A DNA stretch of 64,000 bases, taken from NCBI RefSeq assembly GCF_001021085.1, contig NZ_CP004021.1, positions 432,501 through 496,500 of the forward strand, given 5' to 3'. Shown here in pieces: positions 20,016-30,018 of this stretch; positions within the stretch are counted from its first letter, which is position 1; every line of letters begins with the position of its first letter. The position numbers and the translations under genes were made by a program. The notes under the pieces are model-generated. The model made no database searches. It was not told where the DNA came from and saw only the letters and a program-made list of their open reading frames with translations. The stretch is from Candidatus Liberibacter africanus PTSAPSY (GTDB lineage Bacteria > Pseudomonadota > Alphaproteobacteria > Rhizobiales > Rhizobiaceae).

Positions 20016-21169
20016 TACTTGCCCCCTCTCTCATAAAAACAAGATAATGCAGTCTCAATGAGGTTATGTTTAACGATGTTAATGTCTCTCTTAATATGAT
20101 GTGGCATCGCACTTTCCCCATCTTGAGAGTTGGAAAATTTCTCTATACTCTCAACCGCCTTCGCTATCCGTTGATCAGAAGACCATGAACGAGGATCAAT
20201 CCTCTCATCCCCTAAGGGAGACCGTCCCATTTCAATCTCAGGTTTCTTAATACTTCCACGCTCTAGTGATTCTGCATTGTCGAGGGTCATACTAAATTTC
20301 TCCCCCGAAGTTAAAGAGCTCTCCGCCTCCGCTAATGTATTCATATGAGCGTTATAGGCTTCCTCGTTTACAGGGATATGATCATTCAAAATGCAAGATG
20401 CTGTTAATTCAGTTTTAGCCCCAGTGGCAATATCAACTTCAGAAGGGGTGGGTTTCATCCCTGAAAGGTTTTTGTTTCTTCTAGCATTCTTAGCATGCAA
20501 CCCCCCAAAAGCCATTCCTAAAACAATATCAGTTGCAACAGAAATGCTGTCCATCTCTGAGGCATGTTCTGCTAGTTCGTCATAACCGTTAGTCTTTAGT
20601 ATAGCGTAATCACCCATTCTATCCAATGTGCTGAGACCGAGATTAACGCCTACACTGGCTAAGACACTTTTGACGATATTAACCCCAAAACCAGCAGGAA
20701 TTACAGCCCCTCCTCCAGAAATGATCCCTGACTTTGCCCCTACCGCAGTGGCTGTCGAACTGTCTTGCCCCTCATCTCGGGCATTCTCAAAAGATCTTCG
20801 AGCTTCGGCTAAAGCCACCGACAAAGCCCCTCCCGCCAAAGATCCAATGGGCCCTCCTACCGCACCACCGATTGATGCCCCTATACCAAAGGCAGATACA
20901 GAATGTAAGAAACCATGAGATATCTGACCAATCATTCCCGTCTGTTCTGGATCAACGGTCAAAGCGTTTTTCTTCAAAGGATCAGGCTTATATTCCCACG
21001 GCGTAACAAGAGAAACCAAATCTGCAGGAGCTTCTAAGACACCAGAAATAGAAGCACCAAGTGCATTATCCCATAGACTAGGAGACTTCTTAACAGGGGG
21101 AGAAGTCTTATCGTTTGCGAGAGACTCCTTCTGCTTGTTCAAATCAATTTCATTCGTGATAAAAAGCAT
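20015..21169 (-). CDS. Glycine/alanine-rich putative internal virion protein
   Basis: A 384-residue protein. Residues about 75-185 are rich in Gly and Ala with hydrophobic helices (for example GIGASIGGAVGGPIGSLAGG), and the C-terminal half is charged. Such a segment suggests membrane insertion during DNA ejection. With its 811-residue neighbour it may correspond to a split gp16-type protein of T7-like phages. No catalytic motif is visible. It lies 9 bases after the 710-residue gene. Confidence 0.45.
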   Translation of the reverse strand: MLFITNEIDLNKQKESLANDKTSPPVKKSPSLWDNALGASISGVLEAPADLVSLVTPWEYKPDPLKKNALTVDPEQTGMIGQISHGFLHSVSAFGIGASIGGAVGGPIGSLAGGALSVALAEARRSFENARDEGQDSSTATAVGAKSGIISGGGAVIPAGFGVNIVKSVLASVGVNLGLSTLDRMGDYAILKTNGYDELAEHASEMDSISVATDIVLGMAFGGLHAKNARRNKNLSGMKPTPSEVDIATGAKTELTASCILNDHIPVNEEAYNAHMNTLAEAESSLTSGEKFSMTLDNAESLERGSIKKPEIEMGRSPLGDERIDPRSWSSDQRIAKAVESIEKFSNSQDGESAMPHHIKRDINIVKHNLIETALSCFYERGGK

Positions 21170-21178
21170 GTTACCGTC

Positions 21179-23311
21179 CTATTTATAATAGCTTAATCCG
21201 TCTTGTATTGAATCAAGAATAGAAGGAGAATTAAACTTTGGTGGAGGCATAGTGTCGAAAATATCAATGATGATAGGATTTCCTTGATGGTCTTTTTTCA
21301 CAACACCACCCATCGTTAAACTGTATTTACCGTCCCCTATTGTCTGGTAGCCGTATAACTCTGGATATCGGGCTTGACTTCTATCACCAAAAAGACGAAC
21401 AAGCTGATCGGAAGTACCCCTATACAACTTATCCCCAAACTCCGTGTGAGACATATTCCGAGGAGGAAGGATGTAAGAGCCGTTATAATTGTATACAGTA
21501 TTGCCTAATACAGCTTTGACAGAATCCTTCACAATATCAGAACTTAACTTCACCGAACCACTCTTTTTCATAGAGCCACTACTATGGTGTTTGATAATTT
21601 CCGCATCTCTTTTATAGCTCTCATCCTCCGAGCTATATAACTTCCCAATCTCTTTGTTTATAAGCCGATAAAAATGGGCATCAAAATCGCTACCCAATTG
21701 AGATTTATATTGAGACTTGACATCCTCGTATCTCTTTTTCCCCACTGCTATTGTTCTCGCTACTTCTCTTTCTTGCTCCTCCCCCAGAGAAAGAAGAGCA
21801 ACCCCAGCCAAAGACCCGTCCTTAAGGTGGGATAAAACATGTTTTGCCCGTTCTTTATCTTCCCGACACAACCCATCGGTTTCCGATTTAAAGAACTGTA
21901 CAAAATCCGAAGCCTTCGTACCCCACAATCGATCACTCAGTTGTTTTTCCCCAGAAGCACCGATCCCGTTGACAACAACACCGTGCTTCTTCTCCGTCTC
22001 TTGGGCAAAAAGACTATAAGACACTAAAGAATCCCCCAATTTCCCCGTCTCCAGATTAAGAGGCTCAATTTTCCTAACCTTTAATCCCCACGAATGAGGA
22101 TCTTTCGCTCTTAACTCTCTCGCTTCTTTATGCTGGTGGCTAAGCTTCAATGACGCTTGAGCGATCAGGGCGTTGATTTTCGGATCTCCCGTTGTATCCG
22201 AGGTGTGGAGATCCACAAGCATTTTCTCAAATTCATCTTCCGTCCCCGCCTGTGCAATAGGAACATAAGAAGCAATCTCCTTCGTAAATTGCAAACTACG
22301 ATGGAGGGCTTCCGCATCCGCAGGATTATAACCCTTGAGTAAATTAGATAAGGAACTAACAGTGTCAAAATCCTCCGTAACTACTCCATCATAAGCATGT
22401 TTAGTAATTCTTTTAATATCATTGTTTAGTTGCCTTCGACCTTTTGCTAACTCACGGTTCGTTTGTTGCATCTGTTCCCTCAAAAGCGTCCGCCGTGTAG
22501 CTTGGTCAAGCTCATTCCACCCAGCTACCCCGCTAATGTTAGAAATATCACCATCTTTCAATTCAACTCTTCGCTCTCCTGCCCCTTCAACTACCTCCAC
22601 TGGATCTAAAGAGCCTTCAACATAAGTTGACCGATCACTGACAACATCCAAAGTACCTTCAAAAAGATCTGGAGAATAAGAGAGCATCGCACGGGCTTGA
22701 ACTTCATTGAGAGTCCTGTGCAAACCTCTTTTCTTCTCCTCCTTCTCAGCTGGGGATAAACGTGAGCTATCAATGATAGCGTCCCCACGTGCTAAGAATG
22801 TTAATCTATTCTCATCAGAGGGATTAGAAGCTAGGGATGCCGAAATACTAACAACCGCCTTCTGAATGCGGGTGATGGCGTTTTGATCCATCACACCCAA
22901 ACTATACTGCAAACCAGCGTGCTTCATATTAGATAAATCGTGATTATTCAGATACCGTAATTGATCTCTTGCCCCCCTATCATTAACAGAGTCAATGAAG
23001 TTACCCATTTCTGCATGTTTCTTTAGGGCGTAGCTATTAATTTCTTTCCAAAGAGTAGCATCATCACTCGTGTTTAACGTCCTAATATGCTTGTGATAAT
23101 CCGCTGTGTTGGTGGCAGATTTCTCCAAAAATTCACTCATTGCTTGAGATTTGATGCTTTCCGATAACCGATCTTGATACGTCTTTTGCAGAGCATCTAA
23201 TCCTTGAGCAACAGTCGTCAATCCACCAAGAGGATTAACCTTGTCACTAACAGGGTCTTTATCTGGTGCAAGAGGTTCTATCGCTGTTTTTTTAAGATCA
23301 AGGTTTGCCAT
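21179..23311 (-). CDS. Putative internal virion protein (T7 gp15 position)
   Basis: A 710-residue hydrophilic helical protein with no membrane segment and no enzyme motif that I recognise. Size and order (after a gp14-like gene, before the last internal protein genes) match the gp15 type of internal core protein that forms part of the ejection machine. It starts 5 bases after the preceding stop. The function is inferred from synteny. Confidence 0.5.
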   Translation of the reverse strand: MANLDLKKTAIEPLAPDKDPVSDKVNPLGGLTTVAQGLDALQKTYQDRLSESIKSQAMSEFLEKSATNTADYHKHIRTLNTSDDATLWKEINSYALKKHAEMGNFIDSVNDRGARDQLRYLNNHDLSNMKHAGLQYSLGVMDQNAITRIQKAVVSISASLASNPSDENRLTFLARGDAIIDSSRLSPAEKEEKKRGLHRTLNEVQARAMLSYSPDLFEGTLDVVSDRSTYVEGSLDPVEVVEGAGERRVELKDGDISNISGVAGWNELDQATRRTLLREQMQQTNRELAKGRRQLNNDIKRITKHAYDGVVTEDFDTVSSLSNLLKGYNPADAEALHRSLQFTKEIASYVPIAQAGTEDEFEKMLVDLHTSDTTGDPKINALIAQASLKLSHQHKEARELRAKDPHSWGLKVRKIEPLNLETGKLGDSLVSYSLFAQETEKKHGVVVNGIGASGEKQLSDRLWGTKASDFVQFFKSETDGLCREDKERAKHVLSHLKDGSLAGVALLSLGEEQEREVARTIAVGKKRYEDVKSQYKSQLGSDFDAHFYRLINKEIGKLYSSEDESYKRDAEIIKHHSSGSMKKSGSVKLSSDIVKDSVKAVLGNTVYNYNGSYILPPRNMSHTEFGDKLYRGTSDQLVRLFGDRSQARYPELYGYQTIGDGKYSLTMGGVVKKDHQGNPIIIDIFDTMPPPKFNSPSILDSIQDGLSYYK

Positions 23312-23316
23312 TTATT

Positions 23317-23766
23317 TTAGTCTTTCCATAAATCACTACCAAGCGTCAAAGCCCGCCCAAAAGCAGATACTTTGCCCGAAGAAGCACTGTTTGTAGCGTT
23401 TTGCCGAGACCACTGTTGTTCCCTTAAAAACCTCTGAACAACAGAAGAACGAGTGCTTTGTGCTGTCTCAATTTCCTTTAATGTATCCCCTTGCCTTTGC
23501 CTATTCCACATCTCAGCAGAAACACCCGATAAACCAGAAGCATCCATTCTCATCATGAATAACCCAACATCTAACAAACCCTCTTTTTTGAGCTTCTCAG
23601 CTCTCTCAAGATGTAAAATACTCCCACGTCTGGCGTTTTCTTCCGCTAATGACGCACGATATTTATACCCTTGTGCCGTTGATTTAGCCGTTGAAAGATC
23701 GGAAGAAACTCCCGTAACAAATTTAGCAACGGATAGTAAATCCTTTTTAAAATCTTTATTGCTCAT
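23317..23766 (-). CDS. Putative internal virion protein (T7 gp14-like)
   Basis: The product is 149 residues if it starts at the ATG at 23766, which overlaps the upstream TGA (TGATG) and follows GAGGAG by 6 bases. The open frame could extend to 23823, but that start lacks support. The protein is rich in Ala, Arg and Glu in helical repeats, with the segment MRMDASGLSGVSAEMW. This resembles the AxAAxxG pattern of gp14-type internal proteins of rhizobial podophages. Confidence 0.5.
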   Translation of the reverse strand: MSNKDFKKDLLSVAKFVTGVSSDLSTAKSTAQGYKYRASLAEENARRGSILHLERAEKLKKEGLLDVGLFMMRMDASGLSGVSAEMWNRQRQGDTLKEIETAQSTRSSVVQRFLREQQWSRQNATNSASSGKVSAFGRALTLGSDLWKD

Positions 23767-26687
23767 CAATTCTCCTCTACGTTTGCGTGGATAGTCACAG
23801 ACGTTAGATGAAAATAAGGACACTCATAACTGTGCTTGATAACCAACTCAGGCATGTACTGATGATCACTGTATACCAAAAAAGGAAACTCTCCTGTCTT
23901 TGGAGAACCTTTAAGCTCCTCAATAGGGTGTAAGGTTTCCCCATAAACACCAACTTCAACATCCCTCGTATTGATGACAGTGATTGACCCTTTGAATATC
24001 CGCATTTTCTTCCCTTTTAAGCTATTGAAAGCCTCTCCAGTATCAATCGGAGGAAGTCGAATAATGCAATCCGTGCTATGTTCAGTTTCAGTATAAACCT
24101 CATCACGATCATGTCGTTTTGGAGGTTGTATATCTTGCTGACTTTTTGGTGGATACAAGGAAGGAGGATCTAAAGACAATACCTTAAACGACTTAGAATC
24201 CTCAGGAAGCTTAGAAGATTCAGAAGGCTTAGGCTTCCTACGTAAATTCTCAAGACGCTTGATAAGATCGTCCGAAAGACCTGAATTATCATCCGCAAAA
24301 TCACCACGTTTCAATCTTTGTGTATCTTCGAACACGCTAACTAGTAAATCTACGTCCTTTTTCGTAAATATAGTATAGTCACGACCTCTGTATTCCTCCG
24401 TCTTTTTCTCTCTTTTTTCATTCAAAACACGCTTGCGTTCAGATATAAACATCTCTTTCAGCTGTCCCTGAGGGATCTTGAGATCTTCATACAATTCTAA
24501 AAAAGAATAAATGCGATTGTATCCAGAATTATACGCACAAATAGCTTGTTGCTTGGCATAAGATGGAAGAGACGCCCACCTCTCTTGATGGGATAATTGG
24601 TTTGCTTCCCACGATCGTTTTCTTTTTTCCCAATTTTCCTGATCCTCCAGATCCGCCATTAAAAGACGATCAAGAACAGTTAAATCCCCATCAAATAACA
24701 ATTTGGGATCTTCAACGTCTTTTTTTTTGAAGAATTCAGCAATAAGATCAAACTTTTGGGATAATTCCTCATCAGACATCTTATCCCAACGCTCAATGTC
24801 CTTTTGAGCCTTTGCTTCTTGCCGTGCTATGTTCTCACTTTTAGCGCTTAACAACCACGCATTGAGTGCCGCTTCTCTTTCCTTTTTGGTTTCCGCCCTG
24901 TCTAATTCTTCTTTTGTTGGAGGATTAACATTACCCTCAGAAATTGCATTCGCTATCGGTGATTCCAACTCTCCAATCGGTGGTTTAGGCTCACTAGCCT
25001 GCGGAGGAACAAAAGTCTTAGCGGTTTCTTTCTGCTTTTCGTCTTTAGGCTCACGGCCTATTACAACAGGGGCAATAGGAATAGAGGGTAACCCTAAATC
25101 AAAATCATCCTCCTCAACCAACGGCTCTTCTTCGGCTTTTACCTTTTCTGGAACTTCCCGCTTTCTGGCTTCTTGTTCTTCAGCTTCTGGTCTTGCTTTA
25201 ACCAATCTTTCTCTTGCGTCAAATGATGGTATACTCTCCCTCACTCTATCTACTAATTTATTTAATTCCTTAGATATATCATTATGATAAGCAAAATAAC
25301 CACTCGTTTTTTCTAAACCAATTCTATAAAAATCATCCTCCGCTAAATCAGCAAGATACATATCACGCTTAATAATATCCCCGTGTTTGTTAACTTTTTC
25401 AGTCAGCCACTCTACAAAGGTTTTGTTACCTCTTGACTTAACAAAATCCCAAAGACGTTCGAATTTTTCCTTAAACCCAACACCATTACTCCATACACTA
25501 AACTTAGCATCAAGTTGTTCCACAATTCTCGCTGCTTCTCGCTGGTGAGCCTCAACCTGATACCGTAGCATACGAGCCCTCGAGTGATTTTTATTCTTGA
25601 GGGACGCTATGTATTCGTCATGGAGTGCTTTACTCTGGCTTAAATGCTCATTTACTGTATTATGAACTTTCTCAGGATCGCTAAAAACCTTATCTTTATT
25701 CCGCTCTGCTTGCTGTTGATACGCTTTCTCAAAAACCTCGTTATGTAAGAATTCTGGATCACGAAACACCGCGTAAAAATCAGCAATAGACGCTAAAATA
25801 TCAGGAGTGAGGACAAAATCCTTCCCTTGCTTCTCCTCCAGCGTATTGATTAACTCTTTAAATGCTGAATCAAATCGCATCCTTGCATCTAATGCACGCT
25901 CTGCATCCCTAACTGCATTATCAGCATTGTTCTTGACAGACGTTTTAGTCGTGTTAAACAGCTCCTCATGCTCCTGTTTAAGGCTTTTGAGGTTTTTAAC
26001 TTGCTCGTTTAGACCATCAATAAAACCCTGAAGCTCCTTAGCAACTTTGCCATCCAGATAATTAATCATCATCTTAAGATCATTAAGAAGAGAAATGCCC
26101 TCACTGTCATCCTCTTTGATCTTATCCTTGGTCTTGTCATACTGCGATTGTAATTCTGCTCTTATCTTTTGACGCTCATTGTGCGTATCTGCCATATCAG
26201 CATTGTAATCTTTGTGAAACTCCCTCCTCCACGCAATCCGATTGTCAGAAATATTTTTCCTAATATTCTCCATAGCCTTAATGACATTAGATTCATGCTT
26301 GTTTACATTGGTAGATAAATCAATCCCAGCAACCTTAATATACGCTTGAGATAAATGCTCTAACGCATTTTTTATATCCTCTGACGTACGATTATCTTGC
26401 TCATAAATACGTTGAGACTCCTTAATATCTCTGTTTGCACCATCGATAATATCGCTCAATGCAGTTACAGCGTTTGCGTGCTTTGTCGACTCTTCTAATT
26501 CCTTTTTTCTTTTCTCATAGGCTTCATCATCGGCGTCCGCAAGATGCACCATTGTAGCTAAATTGGCTGTATACCCCGCTACGAATGCAGCCAAAGGAAA
26601 ACCAAACCCTGTCGCAGCTAAAGCCCCAGTAGCAGTAGACCCTACAACCGTTACTGCCCATTTACCCAACTTCAACCAAAAACCCAT
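23766..26687 (-). CDS. Large coiled-coil structural protein between tail tube B and internal proteins
   Basis: A 973-residue protein. An N-terminal hydrophobic region (about 8-50) is followed by about 450 residues of strongly charged coiled coil. Next come a Pro/Glu-rich linker (about 510-600), more helical sequence, and a beta-rich C-terminal domain of about 110 residues (from about 860). T7 has only the small gp13 at this position, so this is an unusual insertion. A segment with YAKQQAICAYNSGYNRI faintly recalls the AYN motif of lytic transglycosylases, but the catalytic Glu context is missing. The role is unknown; it is probably a virion component. Confidence 0.5.
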   Translation of the reverse strand: MGFWLKLGKWAVTVVGSTATGALAATGFGFPLAAFVAGYTANLATMVHLADADDEAYEKRKKELEESTKHANAVTALSDIIDGANRDIKESQRIYEQDNRTSEDIKNALEHLSQAYIKVAGIDLSTNVNKHESNVIKAMENIRKNISDNRIAWRREFHKDYNADMADTHNERQKIRAELQSQYDKTKDKIKEDDSEGISLLNDLKMMINYLDGKVAKELQGFIDGLNEQVKNLKSLKQEHEELFNTTKTSVKNNADNAVRDAERALDARMRFDSAFKELINTLEEKQGKDFVLTPDILASIADFYAVFRDPEFLHNEVFEKAYQQQAERNKDKVFSDPEKVHNTVNEHLSQSKALHDEYIASLKNKNHSRARMLRYQVEAHQREAARIVEQLDAKFSVWSNGVGFKEKFERLWDFVKSRGNKTFVEWLTEKVNKHGDIIKRDMYLADLAEDDFYRIGLEKTSGYFAYHNDISKELNKLVDRVRESIPSFDARERLVKARPEAEEQEARKREVPEKVKAEEEPLVEEDDFDLGLPSIPIAPVVIGREPKDEKQKETAKTFVPPQASEPKPPIGELESPIANAISEGNVNPPTKEELDRAETKKEREAALNAWLLSAKSENIARQEAKAQKDIERWDKMSDEELSQKFDLIAEFFKKKDVEDPKLLFDGDLTVLDRLLMADLEDQENWEKRKRSWEANQLSHQERWASLPSYAKQQAICAYNSGYNRIYSFLELYEDLKIPQGQLKEMFISERKRVLNEKREKKTEEYRGRDYTIFTKKDVDLLVSVFEDTQRLKRGDFADDNSGLSDDLIKRLENLRRKPKPSESSKLPEDSKSFKVLSLDPPSLYPPKSQQDIQPPKRHDRDEVYTETEHSTDCIIRLPPIDTGEAFNSLKGKKMRIFKGSITVINTRDVEVGVYGETLHPIEELKGSPKTGEFPFLVYSDHQYMPELVIKHSYECPYFHLTSVTIHANVEEN

Positions 26688-28435
26688 TAGTTTATTCCTC
26701 CAATATTCAAGCTGAAGTCACCAAGTTTCTCTAAGTGTGTGCTTTTGATGTCGTGTTCATCCGTTCGAACGACCAGCATCCAAAGAACCGTTTCACCTTG
26801 ATCCTCGCTTACAGCAGAACTAAGAGAAACAATCTTAATTCCTTCCCCTAAAAGTTTATGAACATGCCAAGATCCAATGGCTTTAAAATCTTCATGAACA
26901 CTACAGCATAAAAGCTCATTATTATTATTAAGCACCCATAAAAGAGAATTAGGATCTTCTTGATAAACCATTTGTTTTACTCGGTAGGTAAAAAGGTGAC
27001 TAACGTATTGCGTGAGTTCTAAAAATCGAAAACCTTGCTCACTTGCACCGCCTAAACGCTTAATCTTTCGTCCCGCCCCTTGCACAAAAAGCAACTCATC
27101 TCTAATAGTCAAAGGAGGAGCATCGTAAACACCAATCCCTGCTAATCGTCTTGAAACCAGATTAAAACCTCTCTCAAAATCAAGAATAACAATCCATAAT
27201 GAGGTATCCGTTCCAACAACAAGCCCCTTTTCCATCGGTCTAAACCAACGGATCTCAGACATAGCGTCATCCGTTATCGCAACAGACAGAGCTTTGCGAT
27301 AATCAAGGTTACCCTCAATCGTATCAGGGCTAAAATCATTAAAAGTGTTGTATCCAGAAAGATAAAGTGACTGTGGATCATACTCAGAACCAGAAAAACA
27401 CAACCTATTGTTATAAAAAGATACATGAGCAGGATATCCTTCGTTTTCTCCCCATGCACTCAAATTCCAAAAAGAGGTTTCACTTTCATCAGTTACACAA
27501 AAATCCTTGTGAAGGCGGATCACAGCACTCTTTTTTCCATTAACTGCGACGATTTCCCCCCAAACATAATAAGGAGTTCGGTATTTTCCCCCTGTGCCAA
27601 GTATGGGCTTGCCGTCCTTACCAGTGCTTAATTCTTGCGAAGAAGCGATAACTTTCCATGTAACTTTGCCATCTTTAATATACGTATCTCTCGGGTTGTC
27701 TTTCCATTCATCTCCCGATACTCCGCCTGTGATACTCTGATAGACCTTGCCAAACATCTCGATAAAGGCATTCTCAGGATATAAAGTCTTTTCTTTCCAA
27801 TTCTTTGGAAGCCACCCAAGACGAAGCATTCGCCCGACATCACTTTCCTTAAATAAAGGAGATGTAGATTTAACAGTCATTTTCCCTTTACGTGTTGAGG
27901 GTAAGGGATCAATGTACAATTTAGCATCGTGCTTTTTCCCATTAACTTGACACCGCCCCAACCATGGAGGAGGCTCAAAGACCATCGGTTTAAAAATAAC
28001 ATCATCGGCGGTGAACTCTATTTGATAAGGAGGATAACGAGAGTGAACTAAAACGATAAGATCCCCCATACGGGCAAAATCTAGATGCTCCACATCATAA
28101 GCATGATAGGGTGTATCATAAGGGCGGACATATTGCGGTGGTTTTATTCCATTAACCGTCGCAATCATCATCTTCTTCTGACCAAAAACGAACAAAGCAG
28201 TCTTATCACCTCCTAGCGCAAAGGAAATTATCCGACGGGATTTAGGAGGGATACGAAGTGAACTGTAGCAATGATTTGAAGGTCTCCGCACCAAAGACCC
28301 ATCAGATAACACAATAGTATTAAGAGCCTGCGACAATCCTTGTGCGTAAATATCACGATCACTACACGATTGAAGTACCTGAGGCGAAACTTCTCCACCT
28401 GCAAAAGAACGCTTTGTAAAAGCTATATTAGCCAT
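26687..28435 (-). CDS. Tail tubular protein B (T7 gp12-like nozzle)
   Basis: A 582-residue beta-rich protein that begins with FTKRSFAGGEVSPQVLQSCSDRDIYAQGL. That is the characteristic N-terminus of podophage gp12-type proteins (F..GE.SP.L..R.D...Y..G). It forms the tail nozzle distal to gp11 and helps adsorption and ejection. It overlaps the gp11-like gene by 8 bases. The sequence appears intact. Confidence 0.8.
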   Translation of the reverse strand: MANIAFTKRSFAGGEVSPQVLQSCSDRDIYAQGLSQALNTIVLSDGSLVRRPSNHCYSSLRIPPKSRRIISFALGGDKTALFVFGQKKMMIATVNGIKPPQYVRPYDTPYHAYDVEHLDFARMGDLIVLVHSRYPPYQIEFTADDVIFKPMVFEPPPWLGRCQVNGKKHDAKLYIDPLPSTRKGKMTVKSTSPLFKESDVGRMLRLGWLPKNWKEKTLYPENAFIEMFGKVYQSITGGVSGDEWKDNPRDTYIKDGKVTWKVIASSQELSTGKDGKPILGTGGKYRTPYYVWGEIVAVNGKKSAVIRLHKDFCVTDESETSFWNLSAWGENEGYPAHVSFYNNRLCFSGSEYDPQSLYLSGYNTFNDFSPDTIEGNLDYRKALSVAITDDAMSEIRWFRPMEKGLVVGTDTSLWIVILDFERGFNLVSRRLAGIGVYDAPPLTIRDELLFVQGAGRKIKRLGGASEQGFRFLELTQYVSHLFTYRVKQMVYQEDPNSLLWVLNNNNELLCCSVHEDFKAIGSWHVHKLLGEGIKIVSLSSAVSEDQGETVLWMLVVRTDEHDIKSTHLEKLGDFSLNIGGIN

Positions 28436-28955
28436 CTTGATACGACCTCTCTTCAGGAATTTCTATACCATCCATGTCAATAGCAGTCGCTAAAACTCTA
28501 TCGCTTTCGCCTTTCAAATAAGATCGCAATTGATCATCCGAGATTAAAGGTGGACAAAGTTCACTCGCCAGTTTTAAGGCAAACGCCTCTTGATAGAGAG
28601 GATCACAATCTTCTAGCGAAACTTCCTCAATATACTTAATGGCTAGGGGACGAGAAGACCTAACTTTGACAACGATACAATCTCCCTCTAATGCTCCTAC
28701 CCTATCTATTTTAAGGACTTTAAGACATTTATTAGGAAGACCATAACGATCCTCCTCGCCCACTATTGGATCTAAAGCAGACAAACAAGCAGTTTTCGTC
28801 GCAAAACTCCATGCAAAAGAGCGAAGTAAGCTTTGATGAAGCGGGCGGAGAAGACGCTGACAATAGTCCGCTTTAATCCCCCCCTCACTGAAATCTTTTA
28901 GGGGAGTTAGCCCAATCTTCAACAACGCCCAATTGCATACCTCAAGTTCAGTCAT
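28428..28955 (-). CDS. Tail tubular protein A (T7 gp11-like gatekeeper)
   Basis: A 175-residue protein. The N-terminus TELEVCNWALLKIG and the segments FAWSFA and FALKLASELCPPL match the gp11-type adaptor, which attaches to the portal and starts the tail tube. The size fits the family. Its start overlaps the capsid stop codon and its end overlaps the nozzle gene, as expected for a tightly coupled late operon. Confidence 0.78.
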   Translation of the reverse strand: MTELEVCNWALLKIGLTPLKDFSEGGIKADYCQRLLRPLHQSLLRSFAWSFATKTACLSALDPIVGEEDRYGLPNKCLKVLKIDRVGALEGDCIVVKVRSSRPLAIKYIEEVSLEDCDPLYQEAFALKLASELCPPLISDDQLRSYLKGESDRVLATAIDMDGIEIPEERSYQDG

Positions 28956-29995
28956 TATTTAGCCCTAGCAACTTCTGAAAGGGTTTTGTGGACAGGAGCT
29001 GTTGCTTTTGATGCCTCTTCCTTGATTCTCGCTATAGTTTCAGTGCTTTTTGGTACTTCCAAACAAACAATCTTGTTAGGCTCAAGACGAGATGCACCCA
29101 TAGACGCTTCTACCAAAATCTGTTGAGCATTGTTATGGGTTGGCAATCTGTCATACGTCGTGTTGAGAGACTCCCACATCCCAAACTGAACCGAAGATGC
29201 ACACCACATCGGGCAATAGTAGTTCTTTTCAGTGTCCGTGCCGTCTATCGTAATGTGCTTAGGAAATTGAGGATCTCCGAGAACTTTCTTGTAGAGAAGA
29301 ATTTCAACACCTGCAAGATGGCGAACACGACCCGCGTCTAAATTAGCCTGCCCAACATAGTCCCTATTAACAACTTCCTCTATATCAAATAAGCCTCTAT
29401 ACACCGTAGGGGGTACAGCAAGAATAATACGCTCACGATCAATATCAACGCCTTTCTCAGCTAACCAAACTATCCCGTCTAATATCAAACCCGCTAAGGT
29501 GTCTTTCAGTGCTGTTTTAGCACTCGCAGTCGCAGAAATCGGAGGAAGTCTAAGTACGTTGCTTTTAGGAAAGTATTCTGGAGTCCCCCCGTCTCTCCCT
29601 GTCATGTTCTTGCCCAGCATCCCTTCCATAATGACGGAATCTTGGTAACGCTTAAAAGCAAAAATCGCAGATTTAGCATAAGAAATAAAAGGGTCAATGC
29701 TTTGTCTTAGGTGAATAAAAGGATTGACCACTTCAGCCCACGTCGCAGTCTCAAAACTAATCCAACGTCTCTCTTGTTTTGTGGCGTTGTATCGGGTTTC
29801 TGGTAAAGTGACGTCGCTATCAACCTTGTAAACTTCAGTGGGACTAAAAACCTGCAAATTCGCTATTTTGTCCCCATGATAGGATTTAGTTTGAACACGA
29901 GGGCTTAAAAGGGACTGCTCTTGCTGAAGCCCTAAAACTACCGTTTCCTCAAATCCGATGATATCGGCGGTTTTCTGTTGTGATAATGTAGACAT
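28955..29995 (-). CDS. Major capsid protein
   Basis: A 346-residue protein directly after the scaffold gene, in the major capsid position. It contains long beta-strand and helix segments (for example ERRWISFETATWAEVVNPF and PMWCASSVQFGMWESLN) and an Ala/Lys-rich tail. I cannot prove the fold from sequence, but order, size and the preceding scaffold make this call firm. It would be among the most abundant virion proteins. Confidence 0.8.
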   Translation of the reverse strand: MSTLSQQKTADIIGFEETVVLGLQQEQSLLSPRVQTKSYHGDKIANLQVFSPTEVYKVDSDVTLPETRYNATKQERRWISFETATWAEVVNPFIHLRQSIDPFISYAKSAIFAFKRYQDSVIMEGMLGKNMTGRDGGTPEYFPKSNVLRLPPISATASAKTALKDTLAGLILDGIVWLAEKGVDIDRERIILAVPPTVYRGLFDIEEVVNRDYVGQANLDAGRVRHLAGVEILLYKKVLGDPQFPKHITIDGTDTEKNYYCPMWCASSVQFGMWESLNTTYDRLPTHNNAQQILVEASMGASRLEPNKIVCLEVPKSTETIARIKEEASKATAPVHKTLSEVARAK

Positions 29996-30018
29996 AGTAT
30001 CGTTTCTCCTTTAAATGT

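Noticed and set aside
20391..21006. Several plus-strand frames opposite the virion genes
   Set aside because: They are Pro/Ser-rich antisense shadows of the 384-residue protein gene.
23766..26687. Lytic transglycosylase call for the 973-residue protein
   Set aside because: Only an AYNSGYNRI-like segment is present; the catalytic Glu motif and fold context are missing.
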